Origin: JAFCCL01 sp041645325
GTDB lineage: Archaea > Iainarchaeota > Iainarchaeia > Iainarchaeales > GCA-2688035
Direction of reading: 5' to 3'
DNA: 8,520 bases
Assembly (NCBI GenBank): GCA_041645325.1
Contig: JBAZQI010000041.1
Coordinates: 1 to 8,520, forward strand
This document shows positions 3,605-8,520 of the stretch, piece by piece; the first letter of the stretch is position 1; each line of letters opens with the position of its first letter. Made by a program: the position numbers and the translations under genes. The notes under the pieces are model-generated. The model did no database searches and was not told the DNA's origin. It saw nothing but the letters and a program-made list of their open reading frames with translations.

Positions 3605-6298
3605 TTATTCCAAAAAAATCGCAGGCTTTAATGGCATTGCATTCCTTGCCTTGGGATGCTGGCTTTTTTCAGCCTGCTCAACCTTAACCCTGCAGCTGAA
3701 TTCCTTTTCAAGCGCAGGCAGCGCCTCTTTCAACGCCTTTAACTCGTCAATCTTTTCAGCCTGCCTGAGCAATGGAAGCCTTGGCATAAGAGCCTTTGCA
3801 AATCCTGGAACCTCACTGCCGTGCTTCCTGATTTCAATGTCCTGCATAAGCGCCTTAAGCGCTGCGCCAAAATCAGGCCTTTCCCCGCAGGCCTTTGCCG
3901 CAATCTGAATTGCATTCCACTTCCACAATGGAGCGGCAAACAAAACAATCTTTTTCGGAGCTTCAATCTTCGCAAGCTCTTTTATCTGCCTGATATCGGC
4001 CTTCAAAGACTCAACAAGCTCTTCTGCCTGCTCCGCCTTTTTGTCAACCATTTTTTTGTCGGCAACAGGCCATTTGCCTTCGCTTGCAAAGCCCTTTTGC
4101 CCAAGCTTTTCCCAAAGCTCTTCGCACAAATGCGGTGCAAACGGCGCAAGCAGCCGGACAAGCGTTTTCACGCAGAATCCAAGCGCGTTTTTGTCCGCTT
4201 TTTCAGCTTTTTGCGCAGCAGCAAACAACTGCATTATGCTGTTTAGCGCAAAGTTGAATTCAAAGGCAGCCATTTGTTCCGTAACTGCAATTATTGCCCT
4301 GTGGGTTTTGCTCAAAAGCAGCCTGTCACCGGAAGAAAGCTTCTTTTTGCCAATCTTCCCATTTCCAAGCCTGCCCTTGCTTTCGGCTGTGAATTCAAAA
4401 AACCTTTTCAGGAACCTGAAGGTTGCTTCTGCGCCTTCATCGCTCCACTCCAATTCCTTTGTCGGCAGGCTCACGCCCAAAATGAACACCCTTGCAGTGT
4501 CAGCCCCGAATTTTTCAATAATCGTGCCGGGGTCAACGGTGTTTCCCTTGCTTTTGCTCATGACCTCGCCGTCCTTGAGAACCATTCCCTGCGTCAAGAG
4601 CCTTGTGAACGGCTCGCCAAAATCAAGCAGCCCAATGTCCCTCAAAACCTTTGTGAAAAACCTTGCATACAAAAGATGCAGAATTGCGTGCTCAATGCCG
4701 CCAATGTACTGGTCAACAGGCATCCAATGCTTCACGGCCTTCCTGCCAAACATCGCTTTGGAATCATGCGGGCTGCAAAAGCGCAAAAAATACCAACTGC
4801 TGTCAACAAAAGTGTCCATTGTATCGGTTTCACGCCTTGCTTTTCCATTGCATTTTGGGCACTTTGTGTTCACAAACCCCTGAACCTTGTCCAATGGATT
4901 TCCTTCGCCGGTGAACTGCGCATTATCCGGCAGCACAACAGGCAAATCTTTCTCCGGAACAGGCACAATGCCGCACTTTTCACAATACACAACAGGAATC
5001 GGCGTGCCCCAATACCTTTGCCTTGAAATCAGCCAATCCCTAAGCTTGTAATTCACTGTCCTTTTTCCCTTTTTCTCTTTCTCAAGCCAATTGCTTATCT
5101 TTTCAATAGCCTCCAAATTGCCCAAGCTGTCAAATTGGGTGCTGTTAACAAGAACGCCTTCATCCACGTATGCTTTTTCCATTGCAAAAGGGTCAAGCTG
5201 CCTATCCTTAGGCTGTATCACAACCTTTTTTTGCAGCCCGTACTTTTTCGCAAACTCAAAGTCACGCTGGTCATGTGCTGGAACGCACATAACCATTCCT
5301 GTGCCATATTCCAAAACCGCAAAGTCAGCGGCAAAAATAGGCACAACCTCATTGTTCACAGGGTTAACTGCATACTTTCCCAAAAAAATTCCCCTCTTTT
5401 CCTTGCCTTCCGCAAGCCTGTCAATAAGGGTTTCGCCCCTGACCTCTTCAACAAACTTTTTCACATCAGCCTCAAGCTCAGTGCCCTTTGCAAGCTCCAT
5501 AACCAGCGGATGCTCAGGCGCAAACACGACAAATGTAACGCCGAAAAGAGTGTCAGGCCTTGTGGTAAAAGTCGGAATAGCCTTTCCCGAATCCTTTTCC
5601 CTGAAAAAAACCTCAATGCCCTCGCTTCTCCCAATCCAATTCTTCTGCATTGTCCTGACCTTCTGCGGCCATTCCTGCAGCTTGTCCAAATCTTTCAATA
5701 ATTCTTCCGCATAAGCCGTTATTTTGAAGAACCACTGGTCAAACTCCTTTTCCACAACCTCATTGTGGCAGCGCCAGCATTTTCCGTTCTCAACCTGCTC
5801 ATTCGCAAGCACTGTGCCACAGCTTGCACACCAATTGCTCTTTGCCTTGTCTCTATAAGCCAGCTTTTTATTGAGCATCTGCAAAAAGAACCACTGGTTC
5901 CATTTGTAATATTCAGGTTCGCAGGTAGCAACCATCCTTTCCCAATCGTAGCTGAAACCAAGCTTCTTCTGCTGTTCCTTCATCTCACCAATCTTTTCAA
6001 GGGTCCACTCGCGCGGATGCCTCTTGTTCTTTATCGCAGCGTTCTCGGCAGGCAATCCCAAAGCGTCATAGCCCATCGGATAAAGCACATCAAAGCCCTG
6101 CATTCTCTTGAATCGCGCAGTGGCATCGCCAATCGCATAATTGCGCACATGCCCCATATGCAATTTTCCGCTCGGATAAGGAAACATCTCCAAAACATAG
6201 TACTTCCTTTTGCCCTTGGTTTCCTTTGCGCGAAAAACCTTTGCCTTTTCCCAGCGCAACTGCCACTTTTTCTCAATCCTTGCAAAATCATATGGCAT
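3605..6298 (-). CDS. leuS: Leucyl-tRNA synthetase, bacterial-type core with archaeal-like C-terminus
   Basis: This 897-residue class I synthetase charges tRNA-Leu and edits mischarged tRNA. In order it shows the HIGH motif in PYPSGKLHMGH (HMGH 47-50) and a zinc-site-like Cys set (157, 160, 174, 177). The CP1 editing domain has TTRPDTLFG (245-253) and VPAHDQRDF with its conserved Asp at 343. A second Cys set lies at 439, 442, 480 and 483. KMSKS appears as MSKSK (580-584), followed by the anticodon-binding helical domain. These motifs are of bacterial LeuRS type. The last 100 or so residues (PLWKW, EIRKHGSE, MPLKPAIFLE) instead resemble the C-terminal extension of archaeal LeuRS. The start MPYDFARIEKKW was chosen because homology begins there and a TATA box (6322-6328) is centred 27 bp upstream; the 23 residues possible before it are unlike LeuRS. 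The stop is TAA at 3605. It diverges from the RHH gene across a 127-bp shared promoter region. Confidence 0.97.
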   Translation of the reverse strand: MPYDFARIEKKWQLRWEKAKVFRAKETKGKRKYYVLEMFPYPSGKLHMGHVRNYAIGDATARFKRMQGFDVLYPMGYDALGLPAENAAIKNKRHPREWTLEKIGEMKEQQKKLGFSYDWERMVATCEPEYYKWNQWFFLQMLNKKLAYRDKAKSNWCASCGTVLANEQVENGKCWRCHNEVVEKEFDQWFFKITAYAEELLKDLDKLQEWPQKVRTMQKNWIGRSEGIEVFFREKDSGKAIPTFTTRPDTLFGVTFVVFAPEHPLVMELAKGTELEADVKKFVEEVRGETLIDRLAEGKEKRGIFLGKYAVNPVNNEVVPIFAADFAVLEYGTGMVMCVPAHDQRDFEFAKKYGLQKKVVIQPKDRQLDPFAMEKAYVDEGVLVNSTQFDSLGNLEAIEKISNWLEKEKKGKRTVNYKLRDWLISRQRYWGTPIPVVYCEKCGIVPVPEKDLPVVLPDNAQFTGEGNPLDKVQGFVNTKCPKCNGKARRETDTMDTFVDSSWYFLRFCSPHDSKAMFGRKAVKHWMPVDQYIGGIEHAILHLLYARFFTKVLRDIGLLDFGEPFTRLLTQGMVLKDGEVMSKSKGNTVDPGTIIEKFGADTARVFILGVSLPTKELEWSDEGAEATFRFLKRFFEFTAESKGRLGNGKIGKKKLSSGDRLLLSKTHRAIIAVTEQMAAFEFNFALNSIMQLFAAAQKAEKADKNALGFCVKTLVRLLAPFAPHLCEELWEKLGQKGFASEGKWPVADKKMVDKKAEQAEELVESLKADIRQIKELAKIEAPKKIVLFAAPLWKWNAIQIAAKACGERPDFGAALKALMQDIEIRKHGSEVPGFAKALMPRLPLLRQAEKIDELKALKEALPALEKEFSCRVKVEQAEKSQHPKARNAMPLKPAIFLE

Positions 6299-6321
6299 GT
6301 TTAAACTAATCAAAAAAAGGG

Positions 6322-6328
6322 TTTTAAA
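6322..6328 (-). promoter_or_regulatory. TATA box of leuS
   Basis: TTTAAAA within GCTTTAAAACCC on the minus strand is centred 27 bp upstream of the ATG at 6298. It predicts a leaderless leuS mRNA and supports that start over the longer frame. The 8-bp palindrome GTTTAAAC (6299-6306) directly abuts the ATG. Confidence 0.55.
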
Positions 6329-6370
6329 GCAATTGCCAGCGCCGGGCATTAGCCCTATTTCTACCAATGC

Positions 6371-6390
6371 GAAAGCTTTAAACAGCTTTC
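6371..6390. promoter_or_regulatory. Candidate operator around the TATA box of the RHH gene
   Basis: GAAAGCT (6371-6377) and AGCTTTC (6384-6390) form a perfect 7-bp inverted repeat. Its 6-bp spacer, TTAAAC, belongs to the TATA-like core (6376-6383). A second inverted repeat, ATAAC-CT-GTTAT (6391-6402), follows immediately. RHH antitoxins commonly repress their own promoter by binding such repeats, so this is a reasonable autoregulation site for the gene at 6426. Binding is inferred, not shown. Confidence 0.45.
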
Positions 6391-6414
6391 ATAACCTGTT
6401 ATTAACAAATTAGT

Positions 6415-6420
6415 AAGGTG
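6415..6420 (+). promoter_or_regulatory. Shine-Dalgarno site selecting a TTG start
   Basis: AAGGTG contains the archaeal SD core GGTG and ends 5 nt before the TTG at 6426. The in-frame ATG at 6435 would be 14 nt away, which is too far. This favours the TTG start, giving MAKMLSVAV, an N-terminus common among RHH proteins. Confidence 0.55.
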
Positions 6421-6425
6421 TTTTT

Positions 6426-6713
6426 TTGGCAAAAATGCTGAGTGTTGCTGTTGAGGATTCGTTTGCCAGGAAGATTGATGAGCTCATCGCTTCTTCCGGC
6501 CTGTATTCCTCCAGAAGCGAGTTTTTGAAGGATAGCATCAGGAAGAACCTTGCCGGGACACTTGAGCTAAGTGAAGACCTGAAAAGCATCAGGAATGGTG
6601 CTGAACAACTTGGCGTAAAAGCAAGGGCCAGGGGCTATAAAGGCAGGCTGCCGATGCAAAAGGAGCGGGACAAGCTTGCAATTAAATTCATGAAAGAAAA
6701 TGGTCTTATGTAA
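6426..6713 (+). CDS. Ribbon-helix-helix transcriptional regulator / putative antitoxin
   Basis: This 95-residue protein starts at TTG 6426, chosen by the SD AAGGTG at 5-nt spacing; an ATG at 6435 would give 92 residues. The N-terminal part fits the RHH fold: a strand (MLSVAVE, 4-10), helix 1 (DSFARKIDELIASS, 11-24), then YSSRSEFLKDSIRKNL (27-42) as helix 2. SSRSEF is a hallmark of CopG/NikR/antitoxin-type RHH proteins, which bind DNA as dimers through the strand. The basic C-terminal half (about 50-95) would be where a toxin partner binds. The neighbour is a PIN-domain gene on the opposite strand whose stop region overlaps this one by 8 bp (6706-6713), a convergent layout unlike the usual co-directional antitoxin-toxin operon. 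The promoter carries a 7-bp inverted repeat, suggesting autorepression. A stand-alone regulator remains possible. Confidence 0.82.
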   Translation: MAKMLSVAVEDSFARKIDELIASSGLYSSRSEFLKDSIRKNLAGTLELSEDLKSIRNGAEQLGVKARARGYKGRLPMQKERDKLAIKFMKENGLM

Positions 6714-7122
6714 AACTTGCCGGCTCAAAAACTTTTATCTTTTCTTTTAATTTTTTAAAGTCTTTAAGGTTGAAAGTAACTATGCAATCACATTTCTGCT
6801 GTATGGCTACTGCAGCGTGAAGCAGGTCAGAATAATGCAAGCCGTTTTCCTTCAAATATTCCACTTGTGGTTTTTCTGCGGAATCTGCAACTTCGGTTTT
6901 TATTCCGGCCTTATTGAAAAAATCCAATGTTTCCTCCTTGCTTGAAAAGCAAAATTCCACGACTTCCCTAAAAAACCATTTTGATAAAACCAAAACACAG
7001 CCTTGTTTCTTAACCTCTTCAAAGAAAGATTCAGCTTCAACAAACAAACCTCTTGTGTGTTTTCCAATCTCTTGGTTAAACAAGGAAATGAAAACATTGG
7101 AATCCAGATAAATTCTTTTCAT
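6706..7122 (-). CDS. PIN-domain nuclease, putative toxin
   Basis: From ATG 7122 this is 138 residues, a single PIN domain. The acidic metal-binding set is visible: Asp7 in IYLDSNVF, Glu53 in WFFREVVEF, Asp99 in HYSDLLHAAVA, and Asp121 in VTFNLKDF with Asn118 beside it. Proteins with these residues are Mg/Mn-dependent RNases, often VapC-type toxins that cut tRNA or rRNA; the RNA target here cannot be read from the sequence. A TTG three codons earlier (7131) is possible but has no SD. TTAAATT at 7150-7156 is centred 31 bp upstream of the ATG and fits a nearly leaderless mRNA. The likely partner is the RHH gene, facing it tail to tail with an 8-bp overlap. Because the two are transcribed from separate promoters, their mRNA 3' ends could be antisense to each other. 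All catalytic residues appear intact. Confidence 0.85.
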   Translation of the reverse strand: MKRIYLDSNVFISLFNQEIGKHTRGLFVEAESFFEEVKKQGCVLVLSKWFFREVVEFCFSSKEETLDFFNKAGIKTEVADSAEKPQVEYLKENGLHYSDLLHAAVAIQQKCDCIVTFNLKDFKKLKEKIKVFEPASFT

Positions 7123-7149
7123 TCCAGTCAAGGGATTTGGGAAAAGGAG

Positions 7150-7156
7150 AATTTAA
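7150..7156 (-). promoter_or_regulatory. TATA-like box of the PIN gene
   Basis: TTAAATT on the minus strand is centred 31 bp upstream of ATG 7122, so transcription would start about 4 nt before the start codon. It lies between the PIN gene and the alaS stop, showing that the PIN gene need not depend on alaS transcription. Confidence 0.4.
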
Positions 7157-7162
7157 GAACTG

Positions 7163-7193
7163 TGCCTGTTTTTCAGGCAATAAACGAAAAAAA
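7163..7193 (-). terminator. Probable alaS terminator: T7 run followed by hairpin
   Basis: Sixteen bases past the alaS stop, the minus strand has seven consecutive T residues (7193-7187), the kind of oligo-T signal that ends archaeal transcripts. A perfect 6-bp hairpin follows, TGCCTG-AAAAA-CAGGCA (7179-7163). Here the hairpin lies after the T-run, the reverse of a bacterial intrinsic terminator. It may instead be an upstream element of the PIN promoter. Confidence 0.4.
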
Positions 7194-7208
7194 TTCCCGT
7201 TACCTTGC

Positions 7209-8520
7209 TCACTCCAGCACGGCCTTTATCCTTCTCACTCCGGCGCTCACAGCCTCTTCTTTTACAATCCTAAATTTTCCAATCTCGGAGGTGTTTTTCA
7301 CGTGCGGCCCGGCACAAACCTCTTTTGAAACCTTGCCCACAGTGTAAACAGAAACCTTTTCCGGCGCATACTTTGCGTCAAAGAACGCAAGCGCGCCCTC
7401 TTTCCTCGCCTCTTCCAAGGACTCTTCCCTGCGCTCAACAGGGATTTTTGCGGCAATTGCCTCGTTCACAAGCCTTTCAACCTCTTTCAGCTGCGCATCG
7501 CCAACTTTTTCAGGGTGCGAAAAGTCAAAGCGAAGCCTTTCAGGCGTGATATTGCTGCCCTTCTGCTGAACATGCCCGCCCAAAACTTTTCGCAGTGCTG
7601 CATGCAGCAAATGCGTTGCCGTGTGCATTCTAACGGCTATGTCCGAATGGTCGGCAAGCCCGGATTTGAATTTGCCTGCAGTGGCCTGCCTTGAAATCAG
7701 CTGGTGCTTTTCAAACTCTTTTTCAAAAGCATTTTTGTCAACTTTCAGGCCCTTTTCTGCAGCCATTTCAATCGTCATTTCGAGCGGAAAGCCATAGCTT
7801 TGGAACAAAAGAAAGGCATCCTCCCCTGAAATCTTGCCCTCTTTCCTGAAAAGCCTTTCAAATGCCTTTACGCCCTGCCCCAAGACCTTTCCAAACTTTT
7901 CCTCTTCAGCCTCAAGCTCCTTGAAAACAATGCCGGAATTCTTTTTGAGCTCAGGCCACTCATCACCGTAGATTTCAATGACCTTTTTTGCAACCTCTTT
8001 TGTAAAAAGCCCTTCAACGCCAAGCAGCCTTGCATGCCTCACGCTTCTCCTGATGAGCCTGCGCAAAACATAGCCCTGCTCCACGTTGCCCGGCACAACG
8101 CCCCTGCCTTCCGCAAGCACAAACACAACTGCCCTCAAATGGTCGGCAATTATGCGCGCGCTTCTTTCATGAATGCCTGGAACAAATTTTTCAATGTTTG
8201 ACAGCAATTTTATTTTTTGCATTATCGGCAAAAACATTTCGGTTTCATAGGCCGAAGGCTTGCCCTGCAGCATTGCAATCGTCCTCTCAACGCCCATGCC
8301 AGTGTCAACGTTCCGCTGCAGCAGCTTTTCAAATTTGCCCTCGGCAGTCTTGTTGTACTGCATGAAAACATCGTTCCAAATCTCAAAATACTTTCCGCAG
8401 CCGCAGCCAGGCCTGCAATTCCCGCCGCATTTTTCTTTTCCCGTATCATAAAACATTTCGGTGTCAGGGCCGCACGGGCCTGTTTTTCCCGCAGGGCCCC
8501 ACCAGTTGTCTGCCTTTGGC
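7209..8520 (-). CDS. alaS: Alanyl-tRNA synthetase, C-terminal part, no C-Ala domain
   Basis: 436 residues are visible; the frame is open through the right edge, so the N-terminal catalytic part is missing. The visible N-end holds the class II catalytic segment DNWWGPAGKTGPCGPDTEMF. A Cys-rich stretch (EKCGGNCRPGCGCG) and EIWNDVFMQY follow. Then come the tRNA-recognition region (DTGMGVERT, RIIADHLRA, GYVLRRLIRRSVRHARLLG) and the editing domain, with metal-binding HTATH (codons near 7611-7625) and CAGPH (near 7302-7316). The editing domain removes Ser or Gly wrongly attached to tRNA-Ala. The protein stops with GVRRIKAVLE, where typical AlaRSs continue into a linker and the C-Ala domain (DHHA1 fold). 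The downstream DNA in all frames shows only the PIN gene, so that domain is lost or encoded elsewhere. The TGA stop is followed by a T-run. Confidence 0.95.
   Translation of the reverse strand, partial: PKADNWWGPAGKTGPCGPDTEMFYDTGKEKCGGNCRPGCGCGKYFEIWNDVFMQYNKTAEGKFEKLLQRNVDTGMGVERTIAMLQGKPSAYETEMFLPIMQKIKLLSNIEKFVPGIHERSARIIADHLRAVVFVLAEGRGVVPGNVEQGYVLRRLIRRSVRHARLLGVEGLFTKEVAKKVIEIYGDEWPELKKNSGIVFKELEAEEEKFGKVLGQGVKAFERLFRKEGKISGEDAFLLFQSYGFPLEMTIEMAAEKGLKVDKNAFEKEFEKHQLISRQATAGKFKSGLADHSDIAVRMHTATHLLHAALRKVLGGHVQQKGSNITPERLRFDFSHPEKVGDAQLKEVERLVNEAIAAKIPVERREESLEEARKEGALAFFDAKYAPEKVSVYTVGKVSKEVCAGPHVKNTSEIGKFRIVKEEAVSAGVRRIKAVLE

Noticed and set aside
4041..5714. Several long plus-strand frames (up to 280 aa) opposite leuS
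   Set aside because: They are Ser/Cys/Phe-rich shadows of the leuS codons with no domain and no promoter; leuS motifs cover the whole stretch.
6299..6367. Extended leuS start 23 codons upstream
   Set aside because: The extra residues do not resemble any LeuRS N-terminus, and the TATA box (6322-6328) falls inside them, 27 bp from the accepted ATG.
1..8520. CRISPR array, insertion sequence or integrase attachment site
   Set aside because: No regularly spaced repeats, no transposase or integrase frame, and no second copy of the tRNA 3' end were seen in the window.

Overview
The window most likely comes from an archaeon with a compact genome, possibly DPANN-like. Three observations support this. 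A tRNA-Arg gene is interrupted by a 47-nt intron at the canonical archaeal position 37/38. Several genes have an archaeal TATA-like box centred 27-31 bp upstream of the start codon, which predicts leaderless or nearly leaderless mRNAs. A ribbon-helix-helix (RHH) protein and a PIN-domain protein lie side by side. Against this, the LeuRS core and the visible AlaRS catalytic region look bacterial-type, as is common in small-genome archaea after gene transfer. The lineage is inferred and cannot be fixed from this window alone.

Layout. Positions 1-520 hold two small membrane-protein genes on the minus strand, one cut by the left edge, each with its own TATA-like box. Positions 563-751 are non-coding and contain a 12-bp stem-forming inverted repeat and the tRNA promoter. 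Positions 752-3205, plus strand, form an arginine-themed block: tRNA-Arg(UCU) with intron, a short ArgA-like GNAT acetyltransferase, and argS. A GC-rich hairpin-forming stretch (871-932) sits between the tRNA and the acetyltransferase. Positions 3287-6298, minus strand, hold leuS and a small basic protein of unknown function downstream of it. Positions 6426-7122 hold an RHH protein (plus) and a PIN-domain protein (minus), arranged tail to tail with stop regions overlapping by 8 bp. Positions 7209-8520, minus strand, hold the C-terminal part of alaS. Its N-terminus lies beyond the right edge, and it ends directly after the editing domain.

How the genes work together. Most of the window serves tRNA charging: ArgRS, LeuRS, AlaRS and one tRNA-Arg. 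The tRNA reads AGA/AGG, which account for 21 of the 23 arginine codons in the neighbouring argS. The RHH/PIN pair looks like an antitoxin/toxin-type module inserted between two synthetase genes; its convergent layout and a perfect inverted repeat around the RHH TATA box are its notable points. The features most worth checking are the mosaic LeuRS, the AlaRS without a C-Ala domain, the convergent RHH/PIN pair with its candidate operator, the structured spacer after the tRNA, and the arginine cluster.
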